Made by a program: the position numbers and the translations under genes. Shown piece after piece: positions 17,392-26,600 of a stretch of 59,335 bases of DNA (position 1 is its first letter; the number at the start of each line of letters is the position of its first letter). The DNA is from Bacteroidota bacterium. Its GTDB lineage: Bacteria > Bacteroidota > Bacteroidia > Flavobacteriales_F > PHOS-HE28. The DNA lies in the NCBI GenBank assembly GCA_023418095.1, contig JAEZDL010000095.1:1-59335 (forward strand). The letters are read 5' to 3'. The notes beneath the pieces are model-generated. The model worked only from the letters and a program-made list of their open reading frames with translations, did no database searches and was not told where the DNA came from.

Positions 17392-18150
17392 TCAGGAAGG
17401 CTTGAAGTTGCGCGGCTTGCCCAGTTTGTACCACTTGAGCAGCGTGTCGATCATGTGCTCCATCTTGCGCGCATCGGCCCATGTTCCGCGGAAGACCAGG
17501 GCCCCATCCTTATCGACCAGGAATGCGCCGTTGGGCGCGCGGCCGTACAGGTTGAACACCGTATCGTCCATATCATCGATCAGTACGGGCAACTTGCCAA
17601 GCGCCGCGAACTCAGCTGCGTATGTGGCTTTATCCGTTCCGCTTTTCGGCGGTGGATAGTGTTTGAAATTCTTTCGATCGCCGGGATGCAATTCGCGGCC
17701 GTAGATCACGAATAACTCCACCTCCTCGCCCGCATATTTATCGACCAACCGGCTCCACCTTTCCATTTGCAGGCGTGCGGGAGGGTTGGTGATGCTGCCG
17801 AACATGAACGCGCGGATCTTTCCTTCGCCGTTGGTCAATGTGTAATTACCGCCGCCCACTTTCGGAAGGGTGAAACCATGCGTGCGCGGCACCATGCCGT
17901 GCCCTTCACTATACGTGCGCAGATCGCGGACCGTCTGCCGCATCAGCTTGTCGAAATTCATGCGCCACATGCTCACCTGTTTGCGCATCCCCGCGATCTC
18001 CTTCCTGCTGTACCCGTTCAGGTAATAATCAAGATCATCATGGAAGACCAGGGCGGAATCAGTGGCATACCAGGCCGGATCCCAATTGTTCAATTGAGCG
18101 CTGGAGACCAGCGGGGCAAGCAGGAAGATGAAAGGGATAAGGATACGCAT
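17392..18150 (-). CDS. exported thioredoxin-fold protein, iodothyronine-deiodinase-like, catalytic Sec/Cys replaced by Asn
   Basis: 252 residues with a signal peptide (MRILIPFIFLLAPLVSSAQ). A thioredoxin-type fold follows. The segment FMFGSITNPPARLQMERW then ELFVIYGRELHPGDR closely resembles the active-site region of iodothyronine deiodinases, where GSCTUPPF carries selenocysteine and VIYIEEAH the following strand. Here the Sec/Cys position is Asn (codon AAC, not TGA) and the upstream Cys is Ile, so classical redox or deiodinase chemistry is unlikely. VLIDDMDDTVFNLYGRAPNGAFLVDKDG and following matches the C-terminal half of the fold. A perfect TAGTTTTG box (18167-18174) precedes it. It is probably periplasmic; function unknown. 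Confidence 0.72.
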   Translation of the reverse strand: MRILIPFIFLLAPLVSSAQLNNWDPAWYATDSALVFHDDLDYYLNGYSRKEIAGMRKQVSMWRMNFDKLMRQTVRDLRTYSEGHGMVPRTHGFTLPKVGGGNYTLTNGEGKIRAFMFGSITNPPARLQMERWSRLVDKYAGEEVELFVIYGRELHPGDRKNFKHYPPPKSGTDKATYAAEFAALGKLPVLIDDMDDTVFNLYGRAPNGAFLVDKDGALVFRGTWADARKMEHMIDTLLKWYKLGKPRNFKPS

Positions 18151-18166
18151 GTAGCGTGGCTCCCAA

Positions 18167-18174
18167 CAAAACTA
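18167..18174 (-). promoter_or_regulatory. -7 promoter box (TAGTTTTG) of the deiodinase-like gene
   Basis: Exact match to the Bacteroidota TAnnTTTG consensus, 16 bases before the ATG. No TTG at the usual -33 spacing was found. Confidence 0.55.
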
Positions 18175-18203
18175 AGCAGTAACCGGGATACCGACGGAAA
18201 GGA

Positions 18204-18638
18204 TCAACTACGCAGATCTTCCTGTTCGGCCTGCCGTTCGAACCATCGGTCCACCGATCGGGTGAGGCTTTTGGATCTCCTGCGCACCTCCAGCCAAGAG
18301 CTCTCATCGGAACGCTCCAGCTCGATCAGCGCATCCTGCACGCGCGCGCGATTCTCCTGTAATTCCAGGAGCACCTGCTCCTTTCGCGCGCGTTCATCCG
18401 CCGCCACATCTTCCGTAAGCAATTCCTCCTCGGTGCTAAGGATCTTGTGATCGATATCCTGCCGCAGTTCGATCAATTCATTGCGCACCGAATTGCGATC
18501 GCGATCCACGTCGTTCAGTGCTTCATCCACACGTGCGCGCAAATGCTCATCGCCAAGCGATGGCCCGCATGAGGCAAGGGACACGATCACCGCGGCCGCC
18601 GCCGCCATACGACCGATGGAAATAAAACCGGCATCCAT
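18204..18638 (-). CDS. small coiled-coil lipoprotein
   Basis: 144 residues. A hydrophobic N-terminus ends in the lipobox LASC with the lipidated Cys near residue 24. Almost all of the mature part is charged and helical (VDEALNDVDRDRNSVRNEL, TEEELLTEDVAADERARKE), predicting a long coiled coil. Not a recognised family. It may span the periplasm or act as a spacer. It is read in the same direction as the deiodinase-like gene but 53 bases upstream of it, with a promoter box between, so they are likely separate units. Confidence 0.7.
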   Translation of the reverse strand: MDAGFISIGRMAAAAAVIVSLASCGPSLGDEHLRARVDEALNDVDRDRNSVRNELIELRQDIDHKILSTEEELLTEDVAADERARKEQVLLELQENRARVQDALIELERSDESSWLEVRRRSKSLTRSVDRWFERQAEQEDLRS

Positions 18639-18821
18639 GACATTGATCTGTAATTATCCACATTCAATCACAAAAACTTCAACTTCACACCAGACCAACT
18701 TTCCAAGGAGCGCAACACCAACCGCAGTTCTACAGCTTTGGGAACATTATCCCCGATCGGGGACCGGCCATTCAAGGCAAGCAGGAGAATGTTCCGGCTT
18801 GAGGAACTGCAACGGCAATAC

Positions 18822-18983
18822 TTACCTGATCACCTGCGCCTGGGGGTAACGTTGTTTCCAAGAATCAAGCGCGGCAAGGCTTTTCAGCGTAATGGTGGTA
18901 CGGTGGTCCAGTTTTACTTTGATGGCATTTCCTCCGCTGCTTACAGGTTGGGTAAGGATGAGCTTCTTCTTTGCACGTGGCAT
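18822..18983 (-). CDS. 53-residue small basic protein, unrecognised
   Basis: An ATG at 18983 opens a 53-codon frame ending TAA at 18822. It starts MPRAKKKLILTQPVSSGG, continues NAIKVKLDHRTTITLKSLAA and ends with WKQRYPQAQVIR. The regular strand-like spacing, basic start and amphipathic KVKLDHRTTITLKSL look like a real small folded protein, and the codons resemble neighbouring genes. There is no signal peptide. It sits alone in a 610-base region otherwise free of genes. I do not recognise the family, and homology search is needed to confirm it. A competing plus-strand frame (18738-19007) has no such features. Confidence 0.5.
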   Translation of the reverse strand: MPRAKKKLILTQPVSSGGNAIKVKLDHRTTITLKSLAALDSWKQRYPQAQVIR

Positions 18984-19248
18984 GACCTGGCTGTTCTAGT
19001 TTGTTAGGCCGATGCCATATACAGATCCGTGCCGATCGAAATACTTCCTTCATTATAACACCGATACAGTGAAAACTGGGGAAGGCTGATGGCTGAAATG
19101 GGGAGCGCGTTGCAAGATCTTCGATCCGTCGAAACACCTTCAACGAACCGTTCAAAGTCTGAAATTTGCCTACGGATCAATGAGTTGCGGAAAGAGCTTC
19201 CTGATCCGGCAAGCTCTTCGCATGGGAACGGCGGAAACTTCAATGTAC
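18984..19248. other. intergenic region without recognised gene
   Basis: About 265 bases between the small protein and the Pro/Ala-rich protein. It contains a GAAATTTG element near 19161, one base off TAnnTTTG, which may be the promoter of the plus-strand gene. Open frames here (both strands) show no protein-like features. Confidence 0.5.
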
Positions 19249-20469
19249 ATGCGCCTCTTTTCACTGATACTCTCCCTGCAACTCGCGATCCTTCAGCTTT
19301 TCGCTGCCGATCAGGCGGTGGGGCTGCTGCACGCCGACGGCCTTGTAACGGTGCAAGGTGCTGATATCGCCGAGGCCAGTGTAACAGTGGTACCGGCGAA
19401 TGCTCCCAGCTATGAGTTGGATAAAGGGACCAGATCCTTCAAACTGGAATTACCGTTGAACGACACCTATCTGGTGATCTTCGCCCACCCCAAGTGCCTT
19501 ACCAAACAGCTCTTCTTCGATACACGCGTGCCTGCGGACTATACGCTGGACCATTACACGTTCCCGTTCGAAGTGGTACTTGAAGCCCAATTGACCGAAG
19601 ACCGATCGTATATAGGGCCGGTGGGATACATCATGTATCGCGATCTGGTGAACGACTTCGATTATGAGACGAACTATACGCTGCAGATCGATGAGAAATT
19701 GAAAGAGCGGATGAACTCGGTGAACACCACGGCAGCCACGGCTTACGTTCCTGCGGCCACCGAGCGTGAACCGGCCGGCACGCCTGCTTCGTTGTCCGCG
19801 GTCCCATCGAGTACTCCAGCAACAACGGTGGATAATTCGCCTTCCACGACGGCGACCGTTGTAGGGGCATCCTCATCCAGCGATCCATCCATCGCTAAAG
19901 CAGAACCTCCCGTTCGATCCGAGCCGGAAGCACAGCCGATCGAATTGAATACGATCACGATCGAACCGGAACCTGTGGCATTCGTTCCAGCCGCTCCGGT
20001 GGCTGCTAAGGTGGAAACCGTACCGGTGAGCGGACCGCCGGTAATAGAGGTCGAGGATCCTGCACCGATCGAAGAACCGGCTGCTGAAGAAGCGATCGTT
20101 GAAGATGTGGCTCCTGCTCCTGCGGCAGAAGAAGTCGCGGGGCCCGCACCTGGCGATCGGGAGCTCGCATCGGAAACTCCCATCCAGGCATCCGACAAAC
20201 CTGCATCAACGGGCTACCGGCTTCCGTCAGGCAGCAACCGCACCGGGCATGAATTCAAACAGGTCGATCCCATGCAATTCGGCCGTCAGGAGGAATTGAT
20301 CGTTGAGGCAAACAAAGTGACCACGATCGTGCGGATCGTGAATGAACTCGGTTACATGCATGAGTACCGCCGCGTGGCGCACAAATTCGGCCCGGTGTAC
20401 TATTTCAAGGATGACCAGAGCATACCGGCGCACATGTACGAGGATGGATCCGGCCTGCCGGCGAACTGA
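19249..20469 (+). CDS. exported protein with Pro/Ala/Glu-rich central linker, unrecognised
   Basis: 406 residues from the ATG at 19249, chosen because it directly precedes a signal peptide (MRLFSLILSLQLAILQLFAA); an ATG at 19180 in frame would add 23 residues. Residues about 20-160 form a beta-rich domain (VTVQGADIAEASVTVVPA, YLVIFAHPKCLTKQLFF) similar in pattern to carboxypeptidase-regulatory or carbohydrate-binding sandwiches. Residues about 170-330 are a low-complexity linker of Ala, Pro, Glu, Val, Thr. The last about 70 residues (HEFKQVDPMQFGRQEEL, YYFKDDQSIPAHMY) look folded again. Function unknown; a cell-envelope spacer is plausible. The stop is fused to the convergent MATE gene's stop as TGATCA. 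Confidence 0.6.
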   Translation: MRLFSLILSLQLAILQLFAADQAVGLLHADGLVTVQGADIAEASVTVVPANAPSYELDKGTRSFKLELPLNDTYLVIFAHPKCLTKQLFFDTRVPADYTLDHYTFPFEVVLEAQLTEDRSYIGPVGYIMYRDLVNDFDYETNYTLQIDEKLKERMNSVNTTAATAYVPAATEREPAGTPASLSAVPSSTPATTVDNSPSTTATVVGASSSSDPSIAKAEPPVRSEPEAQPIELNTITIEPEPVAFVPAAPVAAKVETVPVSGPPVIEVEDPAPIEEPAAEEAIVEDVAPAPAAEEVAGPAPGDRELASETPIQASDKPASTGYRLPSGSNRTGHEFKQVDPMQFGRQEELIVEANKVTTIVRIVNELGYMHEYRRVAHKFGPVYYFKDDQSIPAHMYEDGSGLPAN

Positions 20470-21864
20470 TCACACCTTTTCCAGTTTCCATTTCCCACGG
20501 CTGAAGACCCAGCCGGTTAGCACTGCAAGCGCACTTTCGCTGATCGCGATGGATGCGAACACGCCTTCCACACCCCAGCCCAGGATCTTCGCGAGGAACC
20601 ACGCGAGCGGGATCTCGATGATCCAGAAACAGATGATGTTCATGATCGTGGGTGTGACCGTATCGCCTGCACCGTTGAATGCCTGGGCCAGCACCATTCC
20701 ATAGCCATAGAAGAAATAGCCGAGACACACGATCCGCAAGGCGAGTATCCCGTATTCGGAAACGATCGGATCGCTTGTGAAGAACTCGAGCGCCCAGGGT
20801 GCTGCGATCCAGAAGAATATCGCCACGCTCACCATGAAGATCATGTTGTAATGCCCGCAAAGCCACGCCGATCGCTGCGCCCGATCGGGTTGCTTCGCGC
20901 CAAGGTTCTGCCCCACCAGTGTGCTCGCGGCATTCGCCATTCCCCAGGAAGGAAGCAGCGAAAAGATGATGATCCGCACCGCGATCGTATAACCAGCGAC
21001 CGCCGCGCTGCCGAACGTTGCAACGATCCGCACCAGGAACAGCCAGCTCAGTGAAGGGATCAGGAATTGTGCGATCCCACCGGCGGAGATCCGAATGATG
21101 TTCAACATCACCGGAAGGTCAACGCGCAGCGGTATCCGTGAAAGATCGATCCGGCTCTTAACGTTGAAGAGATGGTAAAGCTGGTAGCTTACACCGATGC
21201 CCCGGCCGATGTTGGTGGCGATCGCCGCACCCACCACGCCCATTTCAGGGAACGGCCCCCAACCGAAGATCAGGAACGGATCGAGAATGATGTTGATGCC
21301 ATTGGCGAGCCAGAGCGATCGCATGGCGATCGCCGCATCACCGGCTCCACGGAAGATCGCATTGAGCGAGAAGATCAGCAGGATCACCACGTTACCGCCC
21401 AGCATCCAGTGCATGTAACCGATCCCTTCGTCGATCACGGTTCGTTCCGCGCCCATCAATTGAAGGATATCACGCGCATAGAAAAGGCCGGGGATCGCAA
21501 GCGCCACACCGATGATCACGGTGAGCAGCATGCCCTGCATGGCCGATCGCGCAGCACCGGCCGCATCCTTCTCACCGATACGCCTCGCCACCACCGCCGT
21601 TATGCCCATGCCAAGCCCCCATGCGAGCGAATAGATGATCGTGAGAACGCTTTCGGTCAACCCCACCACGGCCACGGCATTCACGCCGATCTTGCTCACG
21701 AAGAAGATGTCGACCAGCGCGAACAACGATTCCATCGCCATTTCCAGCACCATCGGTATGCTCAGCAGCACGATCGCCTTTCTCACGCCGATCGCCGTGT
21801 AGTCGCGATCCTCGCTGCCGCGAAGACTTTCCTTCACCAGATGGACTATCTCGCGGGCCTTCAT
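20470..21864 (-). CDS. MATE-family multidrug/Na+ antiporter
   Basis: 464 residues from the ATG at 21864 (a TTG six codons upstream is also open). Twelve hydrophobic segments arranged as two similar halves are visible. Family signatures include IPMVLEMAMESLFALVDIFF near the start, VGLTESVLTIIYSLAWG, and the second-half equivalent SAAVAGYTIAVRIIIF and GQNLGAKQPDRA. It should export cationic compounds in exchange for Na+ or H+; the substrate is unknown. The short cytosolic N-terminus (KAREIVHLVKESLRG) is typical of Bacteroidota members. It is divergent from the OmpA-family gene at 21978. Confidence 0.93.
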   Translation of the reverse strand: MKAREIVHLVKESLRGSEDRDYTAIGVRKAIVLLSIPMVLEMAMESLFALVDIFFVSKIGVNAVAVVGLTESVLTIIYSLAWGLGMGITAVVARRIGEKDAAGAARSAMQGMLLTVIIGVALAIPGLFYARDILQLMGAERTVIDEGIGYMHWMLGGNVVILLIFSLNAIFRGAGDAAIAMRSLWLANGINIILDPFLIFGWGPFPEMGVVGAAIATNIGRGIGVSYQLYHLFNVKSRIDLSRIPLRVDLPVMLNIIRISAGGIAQFLIPSLSWLFLVRIVATFGSAAVAGYTIAVRIIIFSLLPSWGMANAASTLVGQNLGAKQPDRAQRSAWLCGHYNMIFMVSVAIFFWIAAPWALEFFTSDPIVSEYGILALRIVCLGYFFYGYGMVLAQAFNGAGDTVTPTIMNIICFWIIEIPLAWFLAKILGWGVEGVFASIAISESALAVLTGWVFSRGKWKLEKV

Positions 21865-21965
21865 GTCACCGTTCTCCGCCAAAAGGGGCGCGAAGATCGG
21901 AACGATCCACCACAGATCGTGAAAAGCGCAATTGGACCGGCCGATGGGCCAGCTTATTGGCCGGA

Positions 21966-21973
21966 TACTTTTG
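21966..21973 (+). promoter_or_regulatory. -7 promoter box (TACTTTTG) of the OmpA-family gene
   Basis: Exact TAnnTTTG match only 4 bases before the ATG at 21978, so the mRNA would be nearly leaderless. Upstream, CCGGCC (21937-21942) and GGCCGG (21959-21964) form an inverted repeat that could be an operator. Confidence 0.5.
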
Positions 21974-21977
21974 ATCC

Positions 21978-23171
21978 ATGAAGAAGTTCTGCCGATCGCT
22001 CGCGATCACGATCCTTTCCTTCACTCCGGTACTAGCGATCGCGCAGACGGCTCTGCAGCGGGCGTTGTTGAACGATACCATGCCGAACCTGGTACCGAAC
22101 CCTGGATTCGAAGTTTCGGAGCGGCTTTACTGCAGTTGGACACAGGACGTGGCCAAATTCAACAAGAACCTGGAAGCCTGGAATTCGCCCACGCAGACCA
22201 CACCCGATCACTTCAGCACACAGAACGATCCGAAATGCTGGGCGCATCCTTCAAAGCACAGCAATGGTTCACAATCACCACGATCAGGCAATTGCATGGC
22301 CGGCATCAAGATCTACGGAAAAGGGAATACGCCCACCTACTGGCATGAATACCTCCAGGCGGAATTGATCGAACCGCTCGAGGCCGGCAAGAAGTATATC
22401 GCGGAATGCTGGGTACTGCGTGCGGCGCGCAGCAACGAGGCCAGCAATAACATCGGGATCCTGCTCACCGATGTGCCCGTGAGCACGCGCGACCGGCTTC
22501 CGCTCTACATGACGCCTAATGTGAACGAAGAAAAGGTCGTGAAAGGCGGATGGCACAAAGTGAGCGGCGTTTTTGAATCGGATGGATCGGAGAAATACAT
22601 CCTTATCGGCAATTTCTATGGCGACGATGCCACACGCCATGAAAAACTGCCCGAAGGCGAACGTGGTGGCTATTACTATATCGACGATGTGAACGTGCGC
22701 CTCGCGCCACCCGATGCGAAACTTTCACCGAGACCGAAGGAATCGGTTCCGCCGCCGCCGCGGGAAGTGCCTGTTCAGCATGCCAGCTCCAATGATGTGG
22801 ACATCCACCAGGTGGAACCGAACGTGGGAACACGTGTGAGGCTGGACAATGTGCAGTTCGAATTCGATCGATCGGAACTGGTGCCCGGATCGGAAAAGGA
22901 ATTGATCAAGCTGGTGGATCTGATGACCGATTATCCCTTCCTGCGCGTGGAGATCGAAGGGCACACCGATGATGAAGGCACCGAAGCGTACAATGAAAAG
23001 CTCAGTACCGCGCGTGCAGAAGCAGTGGTGAATTTCCTTGTGAAGAAGGAGATCGAAAAGGAACGGCTCACCTGGAAAGGGTACGGCGAAAGCAAGCCGC
23101 TCGTGCCGAACGATTCAGAAGCGAACCGCGCGATCAACCGGCGCGTGGAATTCCACGTGTTGGAACGATGA
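21978..23171 (+). CDS. OmpA-family protein with N-terminal carbohydrate-binding-like domain
   Basis: 397 residues, signal peptide MKKFCRSLAITILSFTPVLA. The N-terminal region begins PNLVPNPGFE, a common opening of jelly-roll/carbohydrate-binding modules in exported Bacteroidota proteins, and runs to YYYIDDVNV near residue 235. A proline-rich linker (SVPPPPREVPVQ) leads to an OmpA domain: NVQFEFDRSELVPGSEKEL, VEIEGHTDDEGTEAYNEKLS, RLTWKGYGESKPLV. This arrangement is seen in many Bacteroidota envelope proteins and implies periplasmic anchoring to peptidoglycan. A strong bidirectional terminator follows. Confidence 0.85.
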   Translation: MKKFCRSLAITILSFTPVLAIAQTALQRALLNDTMPNLVPNPGFEVSERLYCSWTQDVAKFNKNLEAWNSPTQTTPDHFSTQNDPKCWAHPSKHSNGSQSPRSGNCMAGIKIYGKGNTPTYWHEYLQAELIEPLEAGKKYIAECWVLRAARSNEASNNIGILLTDVPVSTRDRLPLYMTPNVNEEKVVKGGWHKVSGVFESDGSEKYILIGNFYGDDATRHEKLPEGERGGYYYIDDVNVRLAPPDAKLSPRPKESVPPPPREVPVQHASSNDVDIHQVEPNVGTRVRLDNVQFEFDRSELVPGSEKELIKLVDLMTDYPFLRVEIEGHTDDEGTEAYNEKLSTARAEAVVNFLVKKEIEKERLTWKGYGESKPLVPNDSEANRAINRRVEFHVLER

Positions 23172-23182
23172 GCTCCGAGCGG

Positions 23183-23225
23183 AAAAAGGAACAGCGGCCC
23201 CCGAAGCGGGCCGCTGTTCCTTTTT
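23183..23225. terminator. bidirectional rho-independent terminator
   Basis: An exact 18-bp inverted repeat (23183-23200 and 23208-23225, loop 23201-23207) with AAAAAGG / CCTTTTT at its ends lies between two convergent genes, so it can end transcripts from both sides. Confidence 0.92.
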
Positions 23226-23240
23226 CCTCACCTCAGGCGA

Positions 23241-23495
23241 TCAAGAGTGCGCATACTGCTCATCTATGATCTTGCTCGCGAGGTCCAGGATCCTGGTATC
23301 GTCTAGTGCCACCACTCCGCCATCGGGCCCACCTTCCAGATGCACTCCCATCGGATAACCGTTCGGGTGATTGTATCCACCGAAATAGTTCCACACGGTC
23401 TCCACGTTCAGGTCCAGTTCCTTCGCTATGCGGTGGATGCTCCCATCGGGAAGGCTGTCCTTGATCCGCCGCAGTTCATTGAAAGTGATATTCAT
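23241..23495 (-). CDS. small helix-turn-helix DNA-binding protein
   Basis: 84 residues. Helical start FNELRRIKDSLPDGS then HRIAKELDLNVETVWNYFGG, a clear helix-turn-helix pattern (IAKELDLNVETVWNYF). A Gly-rich middle part (LEGGPDGGV) and a C-terminal helix LDLASKIIDEQ follow. Such short single-HTH proteins are conserved in Bacteroidota, usually called DNA-binding protein; targets are unknown. A TAACTTTA promoter-like box lies at 23524-23531. It ends at the bidirectional terminator. Confidence 0.7.
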   Translation of the reverse strand: MNITFNELRRIKDSLPDGSIHRIAKELDLNVETVWNYFGGYNHPNGYPMGVHLEGGPDGGVVALDDTRILDLASKIIDEQYAHS

Positions 23496-23600
23496 GATGG
23501 GAAAATTTTGGTTTGAGGACGCTTAAAGTTAAGGCCATGAAAACAGGTTTTACAAACCCGATCGGCACGGTATTAGGTAGCGCGCTTTAACTTCCGGCCC

Positions 23601-26600
23601 ATGTTCCCGCGCATCGCTCCATGGTGCTTCGCCGCCTTGTTGCATGCGACCTTCCTCGGCGCCCAGCAATACGATCTGCGCACCTATTCGCTCGAGCACG
23701 GCGCGCCCAGCGCAACGGTGAACGCGCTGTGCGAGGATACCGCCGGTTACCTGTGGATCGGTACCAACGAAGGTGTTTCGCGGACCGATGGTGTGCGCTT
23801 CTGGAATTTCGGGCGTGCACAAGGTCTTCCCAATGATGATATCACCGCGCTCCAATGCGCAACGGATGGATCGATATGGATCGGTTGCCGCAATGGCGCC
23901 GTGGTGCGCATGACCGCCGATAGCCCGTTCACAGTAGTGCCGGGGGATACCGCCACCGGAGCGATCCAGAAGATCGTCATTACCAGGGAAGGCGATGTCT
24001 GGATCGCGACAACGACCAACGGCATCTGGAGGATCGCAGGGGAAAAAGCAATGAAGGACCCAACTCCCGGACTTCCTGATGCATCGATCACTTCCCTTGC
24101 CGAGGATGCGCATGGCAGGTTGATCTGCAGCACGGCCGACGGACTTTACGTGAAGCAAAGGGATCATTGGGACCGGATCCTGCAGCATGAACTTCCGGAG
24201 CAGAACATCCTTTCACTCTTCGCCGATGCGAACGGCATCCTCGCGGGCACCGCGCATGGTCTTGTGGAGATCACGAACGATCTCGGGCTTCTTCCCCCCG
24301 CCGATCGCTCCATCGGGTTGCAGCCGATCGCACTCCCCTCCGATCGGATCCTTGCGATCATGCGATCGGAAAGCGGCGATATCTGGCTGGGAACACCGGC
24401 AGGGGCGGTGCAGATCAGCCGAAGGAACGGAATCCCATTCGTTCGCTCGATCAGCGAAGCCAACGGGCTCGGCCACGATCTGGTGCGGGCCCTGCACCAG
24501 GACCGCTCGGGCGCCATCTGGTTCGGGACGCTCTATGGTGGTGCGAGCCGGTTCATGAGCGATGCGTATATGCACTTCACCGATCGGGATGGATTGCGAT
24601 CGAGCATCGTGAGCGGGATCCATCGCACACCCGATGGTCTTTTATGGATAGCCACGTTGGGCGGTGGCGCAGCGGTCTGGAACGATCGCGAATTGCGCAC
24701 GATCGGAAAGGATCTGGGCCTGGCCGATCGGTATGTGACCACGCTGGGTGAGGATGATCACGGCTTCCTGCTTGCCGGCACGGGCACGCAGGGCGTTTTC
24801 CGCTGGAACGGCGCGAACTTCCAACACGATCCGCTTCTTTCGCCCGCCGGCTGCAGGATACAGACCATTTCACAGAACGGCGGAAAGCTCTTCATCGGGC
24901 ATGACAAGGGCCTTCGCATCGTAGATCAGAACGGAGCGGTTCGTGATCTTCCGGTACGTTCCGGCGTTTTCGATCTGGACCATCATGGGGACACGACCTG
25001 GATCGCATCAGGCTCGGGCCTTTGCTTCATTGCCGATCAAGGGATCCGATCCTGCGGACTTCTTTCTCCGCACACCGTTCGATCGCTTACGCGCGACAGC
25101 AAAGGCAACCTGTGGATCGGCACCGATGGCAACGGACTTTTCCGGTTGAACGGATCGGAAGTTGACAGTATCTCCACGGAGCACAACAGCATGGGCAGCG
25201 GCAGGCTTGCTTCCAACACCGTGCTTTCCGTGCTGCTCGATGCGTACGAGAACATCTGGGCGGGCACGCGCCATGGGATCCATCAACTTGAACTCGATGT
25301 GATGCAGGAAATGATCCTTGATGTGCAGCATTATGGCGCAGCCGATGGATTCATCGGGATCGAGACCTTCCGCAATGCTTCAATGCTCGATCACGACAGC
25401 ACATTATGGTTCGGCACATTGCGCGGCGCCACACGGTACGATCCGCTGGCGGTAAAGGACCTGCAGGAGCCGCCAAAGCTCCACCTCACCGGGCTGCAGC
25501 TATTCTTCGAGAACGTCGATTGGAGCCGCTGGAGCCACGGCACCACGTACAACGGCATTCCGATCGGACTCGAACTTCCGTACAACAGGAACCATCTCAC
25601 GTTCAACTTCACCGGTATTTCGCTGGCCTATCCGGAACAGATCCGCTACCGCTACAAGCTGGAAGGTCACGATATGGACTGGTCGCCGATCACCACCAGC
25701 GATCGCGTGATCTACAGCAACATCCCGCCCGGTGATTACATCTTCATGGTACTTGCCCGCAACGCCAGCGGCCTGTGGACGGACGAACCGCTCGAATACC
25801 GCTTCACCATCGTGGCGCCGATCTGGCAACGCACCTGGCTGCAGGTGCTCGCCTTCCTCTTCCTGGCGAGCATGATCTACACCTTCATCCGCTATCGCGA
25901 AAAACGCGCGAAGCGGATCCGCGAGAAACTTGAGGGCATGGTGCAGGCACGCACCAGCGAACTTGCGCAGGAGAAGCAGCGCAGCGACGAACTGCTCCTG
26001 AACATCCTGCCAAGATCGACCGCCGAGGAATTGAAACGGAACGGCAATGCCCACACGCGCAAGTACGACAACTGCACCGTGCTCTTCAGCGATTTCACCG
26101 GATTCACCAGCATGAGCAGCCAGATGGACGGCCATGATCTTGTGACCGATCTGGACCATTATTTCCGCTTGTTCGATCGCATCACCGATCGGTACGGGAT
26201 AGAGAAGATAAAGACGATCGGCGATGCGTACATGTGCGCCAGCGGGATCCCCGAACCGAAGCCAACACATGCGCTCGATGCGATCCTCATGGCCCTTGAA
26301 ATGATGCGTGCGACCCATGCCACGAACCAGGATCGGATCGCGCGCGGCGAACCGCAATGGATGATCCGCATCGGCATGCACAGCGGGCCGATCGTGGCAG
26401 GCGTGGTGGGCGAGAAGAAATTCGCCTACGATATCTGGGGGAACACGGTGAACGTGGCCAGCCGCATGGAAAGCAACAGCCTGCCGGGCCGGATCAACAT
26501 TTCGGGAGCGACGTATGCACAGGTTATGGACCTTGTGGAGGCCAGCCCGCGCGGGCCGATCAAGGTGCGGGGTAAAGGTGAGCTGCACATGTATTTCGTG

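Noticed and set aside
17760..17830. Selenocysteine codon in the deiodinase-like gene
   Set aside because: The position is AAC (Asn), not TGA, and no frame interruption is present.
23537..23590. 17-residue open frame (MKTGFTNPIGTVLGSAL) just before the cyclase gene
   Set aside because: Too short to judge; no regulatory hairpin or codon pattern of an attenuator was seen.
25500..26588. A 362-residue minus-strand frame opposite the cyclase domain
   Set aside because: Antisense to a domain with intact catalytic motifs; the translation shows no domain pattern.
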